This document shows, piece by piece, positions 28,444 to 37,887 of a stretch of 64,000 bases of DNA; position 1 is the first letter of the stretch, and each line of letters begins with the position of its first letter. The translations under genes were made by a program, and so were the position numbers. The notes beneath the pieces were generated by a model that did no database searches, had not been told where the DNA came from, and worked only from the letters and a program-made list of their open reading frames with translations. The DNA is taken from the NCBI GenBank assembly GCA_948468385.1, contig CAOKHZ010000002.1, forward strand, positions 62,001 through 126,000, in the 5' to 3' direction. This DNA comes from an uncultured Faecalicatena sp. GTDB lineage: Bacteria; Bacillota; Clostridia; Lachnospirales; Lachnospiraceae.

Positions 28444-29379
28444 ATGGAAAAATATGGATTCGGCGTGGACGTCGGTGGAACGACTTGTAAGATTGGCTTG
28501 TTCGAGATGAGCGGGGAGCTCGTGGAGAAATGGGAGATTAAGACGAATACAGAGAACGCGGGGGCCGCGATTTTGGACGACGTGGCGGAGGCCGTTTTGT
28601 CGAAGATGGAAGAACGGGGGATAGTGAGAGACGACGTGCGCGGAATCGGTCTCGGCGTACCAGGCGCGGTGGACGAGGAGGGCGTCGTACATAAGTGCGT
28701 GAACCTGGGCTGGGACGTCGTGAGCGTGGCGGAGGAGCTGTCCGCCAAGACTGGCATGTACGTGAAGGTGGCCAATGACGCGAACGTCGCGGCACTTGGC
28801 GAGATGTGGCAGGGCGGCGGCGAAGGCTGCAAGGACATGGTCATGGTGACGCTCGGAACCGGGGTCGGCGGCGGTATCATTATAAATGGGAAAATTGTGG
28901 CGGGCGCGCATGGCGCGGGCGGCGAAATCGGACACATGGTGGTAAACGGGGACGAGGAAGACGTATGTGGCTGCGGGCTTCACGGATGCCTGGAGCAGTA
29001 TGCGTCGGCGACCGGTATCGTGCGGGTGGCGAAGAAGATGATGGCAGCGGATTCCCGTGAGACGATGTTGTCATCGTTTGAAGAATTGACGGCAAAGGAC
29101 ATTTTCGATTCGGCAAAGCAGCATGACGAACTGGCAAAGGAACTGGTGGACATGCTCTGCCGCGTACTGGGCAAGGCATTGGCCACGGTCGCCGCGGTGG
29201 CGGATCCGGAGGTGTTCGTCATCGGTGGTGGCGTGTCACGCGCGGGCGTCATTTTGATCGAAGGACTCGAGAAATATTACAAGGAGAGCGCGTTCCATGC
29301 CTGCAGGGAGGCGAAGATGGCGTTGGCCACGTTGGGAAACGACGCGGGAATGTATGGGTGCGTGAGATTGCTGTTTTAG
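28444..29379 (+). CDS. ROK-family glucokinase
   Basis: This 311-residue sugar kinase of the ROK family most likely phosphorylates glucose. The N-terminal phosphate loop GVDVGGTTCKIG is present. The catalytic Asp is in KVANDANVAALGE and the sugar/Zn site is ELIGHM-like (GGEIGHMVV). The zinc motif is CGCGLHGCLE, near residue 178. No DNA-binding domain is present, so it is an enzyme rather than a repressor. The start follows GAGGAGG. It is 29 bases upstream of a diguanylate cyclase gene and may be co-transcribed with it. Confidence 0.9.
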   Translation: MEKYGFGVDVGGTTCKIGLFEMSGELVEKWEIKTNTENAGAAILDDVAEAVLSKMEERGIVRDDVRGIGLGVPGAVDEEGVVHKCVNLGWDVVSVAEELSAKTGMYVKVANDANVAALGEMWQGGGEGCKDMVMVTLGTGVGGGIIINGKIVAGAHGAGGEIGHMVVNGDEEDVCGCGLHGCLEQYASATGIVRVAKKMMAADSRETMLSSFEELTAKDIFDSAKQHDELAKELVDMLCRVLGKALATVAAVADPEVFVIGGGVSRAGVILIEGLEKYYKESAFHACREAKMALATLGNDAGMYGCVRLLF

Positions 29380-29408
29380 GACGCTGAACGTTTGAAGGGG
29401 GGAAACGA

Positions 29409-30977
29409 GTGTATACGATGTTGAAGATGCCGATTGCGTGTTTGTTATTGGTATCATATTCCTTTTTCTATTATTGGAAAAACAAGAGGCTCCGTACGCG
29501 TGCTTCCGACGTGTTCGTCATCATGGTGGTGATGGTGATCTGCAACCTGGTTTCCGACGTGGTCACGGAGTATGCCGTGAATCACCGGGACGTGGTATCG
29601 GAGCCGTTCAACTATGTCTGGCACGTTATTTTCCTGATATCACTGCTAAGCGTTTGTTTTTTGATGTATTATTATGTGATTTCGTACATCGAGAGGGATG
29701 GAAGTTACAACAAAGTTTGGGAAAAGAGGTGGACGGCCGTTATTTGGGCGGTTTGCGCCTTGGGAATCGTCGTGTTGCCGATTGAGTATATTGACACCGT
29801 GCATGGTTCGTATTCTTTGGGAGCGAAAGCGTACGTGCTTTATGTCGGGGTCGTTTACACGCTCGCGTTGATTTTGTACAACGTGTTTCGATATGGCAGG
29901 GCCGTGGCACCGGAAAAGCGGAGGGTGATTTGTGCGTCGGTGTTCATTTTTGCCTTGTTCGCGGCGCTTCAAATGATTTTCCCCTATATTTTGGTGACGG
30001 GGCTTGGCATGTCGATGATGATGATGGGCATCATGATGACGGCGGAAAGCCCTCACCAATACTATAACCGGAGAACGGGGTTTTATAATGAATTGGGACT
30101 TAGGGAGTTTCTTGGGGAACTGCTCTATTGGAAAAAGGAGTTCGCGCTCGTTGCCTACGTTTATTATGGAAACATGGCAATGGCGGAAAAAAGTGTAAGC
30201 CAGGCGGTTTCCTACATGTCGGCGCATTTCCAGACGGTCAACTTCCAACTTGCGGATTGCTGCGTCGTGTTTTTGGTTTCCGAGGGTGCGGAAGGGATGG
30301 GCAAGTCAAAAGAGATGTCCGCCTTGTTGGAAAATTGTGACGATACGAAGGAGAAGTATCAGCTGTTTTGGTACGATAGCCGCAGCACGGCGGACGAGGT
30401 CGTTTCGGAACTTTATGATTTTAAAGAAAAGTTCGGGAAGGCGGAATTGTATTATGACGAGTTGACGGGAGCCTTGCGGCGGGGGGCGTTTACCCAGTGC
30501 GTCACGGAAAGGCTTTCCGGGGAGCACGGCATCGCGATGCTGATGCTTGACGTGGATGATTTTAAATCCATTAACGACCAGTTCGGGCATTATGTCGGGG
30601 ACAAGGTGCTTCAGGCGGTGGCCCACGCTTTAAAGAAGAGTGTGCGAGGACTTGACATCGTCGGCCGGATGGGCGGGGACGAGTTTGCCATCCTGCTCGC
30701 GGACGTGGAAAGTGAAAGTGACGTGGAGGAGGTCGTCAAGCGACTGAACGCGCGTATCAACCGGATTTGCTGTGAAAGCGGCCATTTGGAGTCGGTAATG
30801 GAAGCGGAGGGACGGCCGGATGCAGGTCAGAGATATGTCCATGTCTCCGTGGGCGGCAGGTTGCACATGCCCGAGGAGGGGCCGATGACGTTTGAGGAGA
30901 TGTACATGGAGGCCGACAAGGCATTGTATAAGGCGAAGGAACGGGGAAAGAATTGCTATGAAATTATCAGTGGCTGA
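29409..30977 (+). CDS. Membrane diguanylate cyclase (GGDEF)
   Basis: This 522-residue protein makes the second messenger cyclic di-GMP. The N-terminal ~220 residues hold about seven hydrophobic helices, resembling 7TM sensor modules. A middle region follows, and the GGDEF domain spans about residues 350-520. It has DELTGALRRGAF, LMLDVDDFKSIND and RMGGDEFAILL. The product-inhibition site RxxD (RGLD) lies five residues before GGDEF, so activity is probably feedback-controlled. GTG at 29409 fits GGGGGGAAACGA better than the ATG at 29418. No EAL partner is seen. Confidence 0.9.
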   Translation: MYTMLKMPIACLLLVSYSFFYYWKNKRLRTRASDVFVIMVVMVICNLVSDVVTEYAVNHRDVVSEPFNYVWHVIFLISLLSVCFLMYYYVISYIERDGSYNKVWEKRWTAVIWAVCALGIVVLPIEYIDTVHGSYSLGAKAYVLYVGVVYTLALILYNVFRYGRAVAPEKRRVICASVFIFALFAALQMIFPYILVTGLGMSMMMMGIMMTAESPHQYYNRRTGFYNELGLREFLGELLYWKKEFALVAYVYYGNMAMAEKSVSQAVSYMSAHFQTVNFQLADCCVVFLVSEGAEGMGKSKEMSALLENCDDTKEKYQLFWYDSRSTADEVVSELYDFKEKFGKAELYYDELTGALRRGAFTQCVTERLSGEHGIAMLMLDVDDFKSINDQFGHYVGDKVLQAVAHALKKSVRGLDIVGRMGGDEFAILLADVESESDVEEVVKRLNARINRICCESGHLESVMEAEGRPDAGQRYVHVSVGGRLHMPEEGPMTFEEMYMEADKALYKAKERGKNCYEIISG

Positions 30978-30981
30978 ATAT

Positions 30982-31020
30982 TAAAACAAGGGCATGTCAT
31001 TTCGATATGCCCTTGTTTTA
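30982..31020 (+). terminator. Rho-independent terminator after the GGDEF gene
   Basis: TAAAACAAGGGCAT pairs with ATGCCCTTGTTTTA, giving a symmetrical stem that can end transcription from both sides. Confidence 0.8.
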
Positions 31021-31022
31021 TT

Positions 31023-31147
31023 CTTGTGTCATAGGAAACTTCGTTCCCTATGACACAAAACCCTCCTGGGGATGCGCACTTCGTGCCTAAGGAAAATGGC
31101 TGCTAACGCAGCCGCGCTCCGGCGCGAGAGTCCGGCAAGCCGGACTC
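31023..31147. repeat. Hairpin-rich element sharing its left hairpin with 42707-42753
   Basis: TTGTGTCATAGG (31024-31035) pairs with CCTATGACACAA (31047-31058) and is followed by ACCCTCC. The same layout occurs at 42707-42753. Further hairpins follow, including GAGTCCGGC/GCCGGACTC (31128-31147), almost the same as at 20891-20911. It lies in the convergent gap between the GGDEF and MFS genes. Confidence 0.7.
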
Positions 31148-31171
31148 CTTGTTCGGAAACCTTCTTGCACG

Positions 31172-32503
31172 TCAGTCGTCCATGTCCTCAAAGGCTTCCA
31201 ACCCGCGTTTTGCCTCTGCCTTCACGTCCCCATGCCTTACGAACAGCATCGTGACGAAGCTGCATGCCACGAAGAACGTGGCGTAGGGGAATAACGTGTG
31301 GTAGCTGACTCGCAGCAATGAACCGGCGACAATCGGCGTGACGACTTGTGCCGCCATGGAGGCGGTATAGTAATAGCCGGTAAATTTTCCGATGTCGGAA
31401 CCCTTGCACATTTCCACCACCATGGGCAGGGAGTTGACGTTGATGGCCGCCCAGGCCAGCCCGACGAGGGCGAACACGACGTACATGATGAGGTTGACCG
31501 ACGTGAAGGTAATCGTCAGTATGTATCCAAGCAAAAAGCAGCACGCCAGCAACGTGATGCCAAACTGTATGGTCTTCTTGCGGCCGACCCTGGCGGCAAG
31601 GGAGCCAATCGGGATGTAGGACACGATGGCACCCACCGTGGCCACCATCAGGCAGGTCGAGGCGCCGCCGAGCCCCTCTCCCATGACCTGGCCGATATAG
31701 GTGGTAAACCAGGTCGTGACCGCGTTATAACCGGTAAACCAAAGGGCGATGGAGGCCAGCAAGAATCCGAGGGAACGTTTGACCGGGGCGGGAAGAACCT
31801 CGTTGCCCGTGCCGTCGTCCCGCGCCAGATCCCATTCGGGGTGCTTTTCTTCGAGCGCACGGTTTTCTTTTACCAGTTCCGGTTCCTTTGTTGTCAAAAA
31901 CAGTACCGAGATGGCGAGGAACATGATGGCGGAAACGACGATGAACAGCGGTTGGTAGTCGACGTGGTCAAGTCCTTGCACCTTGGAAGTGGGATACATG
32001 ACGGCGGCGACGATTAAATAAAGAACGCCGCCCACCGCGCCCATCAGGTTGATGATGGCGTTCGCCTTGGAGCGTAAGGGCTTCGGGGTCACGTCCGGCA
32101 TCAGGGCCACGGCCGGGGAACGGTAAGTTCCCATGGCGATCAAAAGCAGCCCCAACACAATGATGAAGGATGCCGTCTTAAACGGGGAAGCTGCCGCCGC
32201 ATAGCCGTTGTCAAGAATCGGCAGGATGTTGACAAGGACGATGGCGCAGCCGGTTCCGAACAAGATGAAAGGCATGCGCTTTCCGATACGCGTGTTCGTC
32301 CGGTCGGAAATGGAGCCGAACAGTGGCAGCAAAAACAATGCCAGAATATTGTCCGCGGCCATGATCGCGCCGGAGAACGTCTCGTTCAAGTGGAACGTGT
32401 TGGTCAGAATCAGGGGGATGATGCTGTCATACATCTGCCAGAAAGCCGAAATGGACAAGAACGCCAGACCGACCAGGATGGTACGTTTGTTGTTTAGTTT
32501 CAT
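31172..32503 (-). CDS. SLC45-like MFS sugar transporter
   Basis: This 443-residue, 12-helix transporter resembles the SLC45/GPH-like sugar transporters. The marks are YDSIIPLILTN, PLFGSISDRTNTRIGKRMPF near residue 60 and TYRSPAVALMPDVTPKPLRS, a typical SLC45 loop. The likely substrate is a disaccharide or maltodextrin. ATG at 32503 has GGAGGTGTAAC upstream; the opening continues to 32692 without support. It is alone on its strand; no regulator is adjacent. Confidence 0.85.
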   Translation of the reverse strand: MKLNNKRTILVGLAFLSISAFWQMYDSIIPLILTNTFHLNETFSGAIMAADNILALFLLPLFGSISDRTNTRIGKRMPFILFGTGCAIVLVNILPILDNGYAAAASPFKTASFIIVLGLLLIAMGTYRSPAVALMPDVTPKPLRSKANAIINLMGAVGGVLYLIVAAVMYPTSKVQGLDHVDYQPLFIVVSAIMFLAISVLFLTTKEPELVKENRALEEKHPEWDLARDDGTGNEVLPAPVKRSLGFLLASIALWFTGYNAVTTWFTTYIGQVMGEGLGGASTCLMVATVGAIVSYIPIGSLAARVGRKKTIQFGITLLACCFLLGYILTITFTSVNLIMYVVFALVGLAWAAINVNSLPMVVEMCKGSDIGKFTGYYYTASMAAQVVTPIVAGSLLRVSYHTLFPYATFFVACSFVTMLFVRHGDVKAEAKRGLEAFEDMDD

Positions 32504-32730
32504 GTTACACCTCCGAATTTTTGTCTGTCCTATGGGCGATGCGCCGAGGGACATTTTGTTTACGTTGCGTTTATAATATTTTACAATATTTTTATATATT
32601 AAACAAGCGGGGAAATTGACGAAAGGAAAGAAAAGGGATATATTAGTTATGAAGAATTCGTGGCTAGAAAAATTCGTGTTAAGAAATATCAAAGATGCGC
32701 GATTGGAAAACTGGCGGGAGGTATCGTATC

Positions 32731-33546
32731 ATGGCAAAACAAAAGAAAAACTTATGGATGGCGGGGACGGCAGTCTTGACGTTCCCTTTGTTTTTGGCGG
32801 CTCCATATCGGGCTCCGAAGGAGAAGAAGGCCCCGTTCTTATATCGAAATTTTGCGCACCGGGGGCTTCACACGGAGGACAAAAGCGTCCCGGAGAATTC
32901 TCTGGCAGCGTTTGCCGCGGCCACGGATGCCGGCTATGGAAGCGAACTGGACGTACAATTGTCGAAGGACGGGCAGGTCGTCGTGTTCCACGACGATACC
33001 CTGAACCGTGTCTGTGGGGTGGATGCCCGGGTGGAGGAAAAAACGTACGAGGAACTTCGCGAGTTTAGGCTGTGCGGGACGGTTGAGACGATACCGCTGT
33101 TCACGGAAGTGCTTGCCTGCGTCGGCGGCAGGGAACCCTTGATCGTGGAGCTGAAGGGTGGCAGCAGGAACGACGAATTGTGTAAAAAGACTTATGAGAT
33201 ACTGAAAGACTACCAGGGGGACTACTGCATCGAGAGTTTTCATCCTGGCATCGTCGCATGGTTTCGGTTCCATGCGCGCGAGGTGTTGCGCGGGCAGCTT
33301 GCCGCACCGGTCGAAAGCCTGGGAAAGAAAGGCCTTGTCATGCGGATGGCGGCGGGATGCCTTTTGGACTTTGTTGGAAGGCCGCAGTTTATCGCGTATT
33401 GCATTGGGGAAAAGCCATTTACCGTAAAGGTGGCGGAGAAGCTGGGGGCGATGCGAGTGGCCTGGACTTCCCATGATCCGAAAAATGAGGAGGGCAACGA
33501 CGCGGTGATTTTTGAATATTACCGGCCGAAGCCGAAATACCGTTAG
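32731..33546 (+). CDS. Glycerophosphodiester phosphodiesterase family protein
   Basis: This is a 271-residue GDPD-family protein. An N-terminal hydrophobic stretch (LWMAGTAVLTFPLFLAA, residues 7-25) acts as a membrane anchor or signal. The catalytic His-Arg of FAHRGLHTEDKSVPENS and the metal ligands in SELDVQLSKDGQVVVFHDDTLNR are intact. The family normally cleaves glycerophosphodiesters; the substrate here may be a lipid head group or teichoic acid fragment. The start follows GGGAGGTATCG. It is divergent from the MFS transporter gene. Confidence 0.88.
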   Translation: MAKQKKNLWMAGTAVLTFPLFLAAPYRAPKEKKAPFLYRNFAHRGLHTEDKSVPENSLAAFAAATDAGYGSELDVQLSKDGQVVVFHDDTLNRVCGVDARVEEKTYEELREFRLCGTVETIPLFTEVLACVGGREPLIVELKGGSRNDELCKKTYEILKDYQGDYCIESFHPGIVAWFRFHAREVLRGQLAAPVESLGKKGLVMRMAAGCLLDFVGRPQFIAYCIGEKPFTVKVAEKLGAMRVAWTSHDPKNEEGNDAVIFEYYRPKPKYR

Positions 33547-33589
33547 TGCGCAACGTTGAGTAACAATAATTGTAAAATTCTCATAAATT

Positions 33590-33630
33590 TTGACATGGGC
33601 GTTGCAGATGATATGAAAATTTGTTATGAT
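33590..33630 (+). promoter_or_regulatory. Putative rubredoxin promoter region
   Basis: TTGACA lies at 33590-33595. A second candidate, TTGCAG (33602-33607) with TATGAT (33625-33630), has a 17-base spacer. About 100 bases of leader follow. Confidence 0.45.
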
Positions 33631-33730
33631 AAAAGTGCTTTAAAAAGGAAATACTATTTTGAAGCCTCGTAATTTATTATCATCCATGGGAACATGGGGA
33701 AGAATACGGAAAGGATCAGGTGAAGTGACT

Positions 33731-33889
33731 ATGAAGAAATACATTTGTGAGCCATGTGGCTATGAGTATGACCCGGAGGTGGGTGATCCGGATGCGGGCA
33801 TCGAGCCGGGCACGGCGTTTGAGGATTTGCCGGATGACTGGGTTTGTCCGATTTGCGGCATGGGAAAAGAAGTGTTCGTAGAAGCGTAG
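33731..33889 (+). CDS. Rubredoxin
   Basis: This 52-residue rubredoxin is a small cytoplasmic electron carrier with one iron held by four Cys. The two knuckles are [18 protein letters not shown] and [13 protein letters not shown]. The length and spacing match the family. The start MKKYICE follows AGGTGAAGTG. In anaerobes it usually serves peroxide or oxygen detoxification; no partner reductase or rubrerythrin is nearby, and it ends at its own terminator. Confidence 0.96.
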   Translation: MKKYICEPCGYEYDPEVGDPDAGIEPGTAFEDLPDDWVCPICGMGKEVFVEA

Positions 33890-33960
33890 GAAGTGGATGA
33901 AGTGAATGATTGTCACGTATGACTCGTGGCCGTTGCGTGGCCACGGTGAAGGTACGGCGT

Positions 33961-34010
33961 AACGCGTCAAAAGAGCATTGGTGTCTTATGGCTCTTTTGA
34001 CGCGTTTTTG
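33961..34010 (+). terminator. Rho-independent terminator after rubredoxin
   Basis: AACGCGTCAAAAGAGC pairs perfectly with GCTCTTTTGACGCGTT over 16 bases and is followed by TTT. Confidence 0.85.
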
Positions 34011-34043
34011 CGTTCACGGACTTTGGCAGTTGAAAAAAACTAA

Positions 34044-34072
34044 TTGACGCATTGCGCCATATAGGATAAAAT
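34044..34072 (+). promoter_or_regulatory. Promoter of the NSS transporter gene
   Basis: TTGACG (34044-34049) and TAAAAT (34067-34072) have a 17-base spacer, 50 bases before the start. Confidence 0.65.
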
Positions 34073-34121
34073 AAAACAAAATGTCTATTTTTAAAAGAAA
34101 AGGAATTGGAGGACTTTATGG

Positions 34122-35510
34122 ATGGAAAAGAGAAAGAGAAGTAATTTTACGGGAACGCTGGGGTTCGTTCTGGCGGCCGCGGGAAGCGCGGTGGGATTGG
34201 GGAACATATGGAGGTTTCCCTACTTGGTGGCCAAGGACGGCGGGGGCATCTTTATTTTATGTTACCTGGTGTTGGCGTTGACGTTCGGGTTCGCGCTATT
34301 GACGACGGAGATTGCCATCGGGCGAAAGACGGGGCAGAGTCCTTTGACGGCGTACAAGATGATTCATCCCAAATGGGGATTTATCGGCGTGCTGGCATGT
34401 CTGGTGCCGATTATCATCCTGCCGTATTATTGTACCATCGGCGGATGGGTCTTGAAGTACTTGGTCGCGTTTTTGACCGGCAAGGGGACGGACGCGGCGG
34501 CTGACGGATATTTTACCGGCTTTATTACCGGGGAATGGCAGCCAATCGTATTTTTGGTCATTTTCCTGGCTGCGACCTCGTTTATCGTGTATAGCGGCGT
34601 AAACAAAGGAATCGAGAATTATAGCAAGATTTTGATGCCGGTTCTTTTGGCCTTGATTATTGGTATCGCGATTTACAGCCTGACGCTTAGCCATACGGAC
34701 GAGGGCGGTGTTACGCGAACCGGCTTGGAGGGACTTCGGATTTATCTGATTCCCAATTTCGATGGGATGACTTTCCGTAAGCTTATGATCGTCATCATGG
34801 ACGCGCTGGGGCAGTTGTTCTTCTCCATCAGCGTGGCGATGGGCATCATGGTGGCGTACGGTTCTTATGCGAAGAAGGATACGAACCTGATGAAGTCCAT
34901 CAACCATATCGAATTTTTTGACACGCTTGTGGCGATGCTTGCCGGCATGCTGATCGTGCCCGCGGTATTCACGTTCATGGGTACGGAGGGAATGTCGGCC
35001 GGACCGGGACTGATGTTCGTGTCCCTGCCGAAGGTGTTCCAGGCGATGGGTTTTGCCGGAAATGTCATCGGAACCTTGTTCTTCGTGATGGTATTTTTCG
35101 CGGCAGTGACTTCTGCGGTTTCCGTCGAGGAGGCCATCGTGTCGAGCATCATGGACAAGTTCAAATTTACCAGGCATAAGAGCACGATTTTGGTGACGGT
35201 TTACGCGCTTGTTTTCGGCCTCATCGTTTGTTTTGGTTACAATTTCTTGTATTTTGAGTTCACGTTGCCAAACGGAGCGGTCGGACAGATTTTGGACATC
35301 ATGGACTATATCAGCAATAACTGCCTGATGCCGTTGGTTGCCCTGCTTACATGCCTATTGATTGGATGGGTGGTCAAGCCGAAGACGGTGATTGACGAGG
35401 TGACGCTGGGCGGCTATAAATTCCAGCGGAAGATGCTCTATGTCATTATGATCAAGGTGGTCGCGCCGGTCATGTTGATTGCGCTTCTGTTACAGTCCGT
35501 CGGAATCTGA
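34122..35510 (+). CDS. NSS/SNF-family sodium-dependent transporter
   Basis: This 462-residue, 11-12-helix secondary transporter belongs to the neurotransmitter:sodium symporter family. The helix-1 signature GSAVGLGNIWRFPYLV near residue 17 is complete. Bacterial relatives move amino acids such as tryptophan, tyrosine or leucine with Na+. The start follows GGAGGACTTT. It is the first of a group with ThrH, NhaC and a C39-like protein, which suggests an amino-acid theme with sodium cycling (inference). Confidence 0.92.
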   Translation: MEKRKRSNFTGTLGFVLAAAGSAVGLGNIWRFPYLVAKDGGGIFILCYLVLALTFGFALLTTEIAIGRKTGQSPLTAYKMIHPKWGFIGVLACLVPIIILPYYCTIGGWVLKYLVAFLTGKGTDAAADGYFTGFITGEWQPIVFLVIFLAATSFIVYSGVNKGIENYSKILMPVLLALIIGIAIYSLTLSHTDEGGVTRTGLEGLRIYLIPNFDGMTFRKLMIVIMDALGQLFFSISVAMGIMVAYGSYAKKDTNLMKSINHIEFFDTLVAMLAGMLIVPAVFTFMGTEGMSAGPGLMFVSLPKVFQAMGFAGNVIGTLFFVMVFFAAVTSAVSVEEAIVSSIMDKFKFTRHKSTILVTVYALVFGLIVCFGYNFLYFEFTLPNGAVGQILDIMDYISNNCLMPLVALLTCLLIGWVVKPKTVIDEVTLGGYKFQRKMLYVIMIKVVAPVMLIALLLQSVGI

Positions 35511-35601
35511 CCGAAAGCGGCTTTTAATGAAAGCGAGCTTGTGGCGAAGGATGAACTTCCTAATGTAAATGAGCGAATGAAGGGATATTGGAGGATAAGA
35601 C

Positions 35602-36204
35602 ATGGATATCGTATGTTTGGACTTGGAAGGGGTGCTGGTGCCCGAGATTTGGATTGCGTTTTCAGAGGCCAGCAAAATACCGGAGCTGACGCGGACGACG
35701 CGTGACGAGCCGGATTATGACAAGCTGATGAACTGGCGGCTTGGCATTTTGAAGGAGCACGGCCTGGGCTTGAAGGAGATTCAGGAGACGATAGAGAAGA
35801 TTGACCCGCTTCCCGGGGCACGGGAATTTTTGGACGAGTTGCGGTCGCTTACGCAGGTCGTCATCATCAGCGACACGTTTTCCCAGTTCGCGGGGCCTTT
35901 GATGAAGAAGCTGGGGTGGCCGACGATTTTCTGCAATTCGCTCGAGGTGGCGGACGACGGGGAAATCACGGGCTTTAAGATGCGCGTGGAAAATTCGAAA
36001 TATGCGACGGTAAAAGCGCTGCAGTCCATCGGGTTCGAGACGATTGCCAGCGGGGACAGCTTTAATGACCTGGGGATGATTGAGGCCAGCAGGGCGGGAT
36101 TTCTGTTTCGCAGTACGGATGCCATCAAGGCGGCGCATCCTGAACTGAAAGCGTTTGAAGAGTATGGCGAGTTGCTTGCGGCCATCAAGGAAGAGTTACG
36201 GTAA
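35602..36204 (+). CDS. thrH: ThrH-type phosphoserine phosphatase/homoserine phosphotransferase
   Basis: This 200-residue HAD enzyme is of the ThrH type, able to remove phosphate from phosphoserine and, in studied members, pass it to homoserine. Motif I is unusual, LDLEGVLVPEIW, with Glu in place of the second Asp-adjacent residue as in ThrH. SDTFSQF (motif II) and GDSFNDLGMI (motif IV) are present. Length matches the family. The start follows TTGGAGGATAAG. It may provide serine or threonine synthesis where the classical enzyme is missing. Confidence 0.85.
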   Translation: MDIVCLDLEGVLVPEIWIAFSEASKIPELTRTTRDEPDYDKLMNWRLGILKEHGLGLKEIQETIEKIDPLPGAREFLDELRSLTQVVIISDTFSQFAGPLMKKLGWPTIFCNSLEVADDGEITGFKMRVENSKYATVKALQSIGFETIASGDSFNDLGMIEASRAGFLFRSTDAIKAAHPELKAFEEYGELLAAIKEELR

Positions 36205-36230
36205 CAAGGGAGGGGATACCGATTCCGGCC

Positions 36231-36313
36231 ACATAAAAGTTCGATAGCCAATTTCTTACAAGCAAAGCCTGACGAATTCGTTTTCGGACTTTTACATGGC
36301 CATGAATGGTAAC
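36231..36313. repeat. GATTCCGG...CCATGAATGG element, third copy
   Basis: GATTCCGGCC at 36231-36240 and GGCCATGAATGGTAAC near 36298-36313 match the ends of the element at 3937-4032. The internal sequence differs but again forms a weak hairpin around AAGTTCGA/TCGGACTT. Confidence 0.5.
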
Positions 36314-36345
36314 ACAAAAAACAAAAGAGAGTGAGGTAAGGTGTG

Positions 36346-37887
36346 ATGGATGGTTCTATGTTTATTGGTACCTGGTGGTCGCTGGTACCGCCGATTCTGG
36401 CCATCATGTTGGCCCTGGTGACGAAGGAGGTTTATAGCTCGCTGTTTATCGGCGTGGCGGTCGGGGCGTTATTGTATTCCGGATTCCATCCGTGGAATTC
36501 GTTCGTGACGTTTTTTGACATCATGAAGGACAGCATGAACTTGAATATCCTGATTTTCGACATTTTGCTCGGCATGATCGTCGTTTTGATGGCAAAGTCG
36601 GGTGGTTCCGCGGCATATGGAAACTGGGCGGGAAAGAAAATCAAGTCCAAGAAAAGTGCGCTTTTGGCGACGACCGGGCTGGGCGTCTTGATTTTCGTGG
36701 ATGACTATTTTAACTGTTTGACGGTCGGTTCCGTGATGCGTCCGGTGACGGATCGTTTTAAAGTGTCGAGGGCGAAGCTGGCCTATATCATCGACGCGAC
36801 GGCCGCCCCCGTCTGCATCATCGCGCCGATTTCCAGCTGGGCTGCGGCAGTCAACTCTTATGTGCCGGATGACGCGGGGATTACCGGGTTCCAGTTGTTT
36901 TTACGGACGATTCCGTATAATTTGTACGCGCTTCTGACTTTGGTGATGGTATTGTACGTCATTCTTAGCGGTTTCGACTTTGGTTTGATGAAAAAGCATG
37001 AGAAAAACGCGGAAAACGGTGACTTGTTTACGTCCGGCGGCGAGGAATTTACAAACGTGGAGCCGGAGAAAACGTCTGCCAACGGTAAGGTGATTGACCT
37101 GGTGCTTCCTGTGCTGGTGCTAATCGTGTCGGCCATTTTTGGCATGATTTATACGGGTTATCTGGACGGGGCGACTGACGTCGTGACGGCGTTTGCGGGT
37201 TGCGACGCGGAGACAAGCCTGATTTTTGCCACGCTGATCACGGTTATTTTCATGATGGCCTTATATCTTCCAAGAAAGGTAATCACGTTCAAGGGATTCA
37301 TGGACAGCTTGGCGGACGGCTTCAAGCTGATGGTTCCGGCCGTGACGATTCTGGTGTTTGCATGGTCCTTGAAGGGAGTTGGCGACGCGCTTGGTATCGA
37401 CGTGTTCGTGTCCGGCCTGATTGGCGGAAATGCTTCGGCCAGCGCGCTGATTCCGGCGGTGATGTTCGCGATTGCCATTTTCCTTGCGTTTTCTACCGGC
37501 ACGAGTTGGGGAACCTTTGCCATCTTGGTACCGATTGTCGTGCCACTGTTCCCGAACAACTTGGAGATGATGGTCATCGCGGTTTCCGCGGTGCTCGCGG
37601 GCGCGGTTTGCGGCGATCACATATCCCCGATTTCCGACACGACGGTCATGTCTTCGGCGGGCGCGCAGAGCAACCACATCAACCATGTGTCCACGCAGAT
37701 GCAGTATGCCGTGGTGGTCGCGGTAGTGTGCTTCATGGGCTACATCATTGCCGGTTTCATAAAGGTGTGGTGGATCGTACTGGCAATCAGTCTGGCAATG
37801 CTCCTTATCGTGTTGAGTTTCATGAGAAAATATGCGGACGGCAAGGACGAACCGAAAGAAGCCAAGGCCGTGGATGCGGCGAAATGA
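36346..37887 (+). CDS. NhaC-family Na+/H+ antiporter-like protein
   Basis: This 513-residue, ~12-helix membrane protein is of the NhaC/IT superfamily. Marks are IFVDDYFNCLTVGSVMRPVTD near residue 125 and STGTSWGTFAILVPIVVPL near 385. The C-terminal GDHISPISDTTVMSSAGA completes the family pattern. Members exchange Na+ for H+ or for organic or amino acids. ATG at 36346 follows AGGTAAGG. The stop overlaps the start of the C39-like gene by four bases, so the two products are likely made together. Confidence 0.9.
   Translation: MDGSMFIGTWWSLVPPILAIMLALVTKEVYSSLFIGVAVGALLYSGFHPWNSFVTFFDIMKDSMNLNILIFDILLGMIVVLMAKSGGSAAYGNWAGKKIKSKKSALLATTGLGVLIFVDDYFNCLTVGSVMRPVTDRFKVSRAKLAYIIDATAAPVCIIAPISSWAAAVNSYVPDDAGITGFQLFLRTIPYNLYALLTLVMVLYVILSGFDFGLMKKHEKNAENGDLFTSGGEEFTNVEPEKTSANGKVIDLVLPVLVLIVSAIFGMIYTGYLDGATDVVTAFAGCDAETSLIFATLITVIFMMALYLPRKVITFKGFMDSLADGFKLMVPAVTILVFAWSLKGVGDALGIDVFVSGLIGGNASASALIPAVMFAIAIFLAFSTGTSWGTFAILVPIVVPLFPNNLEMMVIAVSAVLAGAVCGDHISPISDTTVMSSAGAQSNHINHVSTQMQYAVVVAVVCFMGYIIAGFIKVWWIVLAISLAMLLIVLSFMRKYADGKDEPKEAKAVDAAK

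Noticed and set aside
37200-37883. Long N-terminal extension of the C39-like gene
   Set aside because: It reads the NhaC gene in another frame; the ATGA start at 37884 matches the family.
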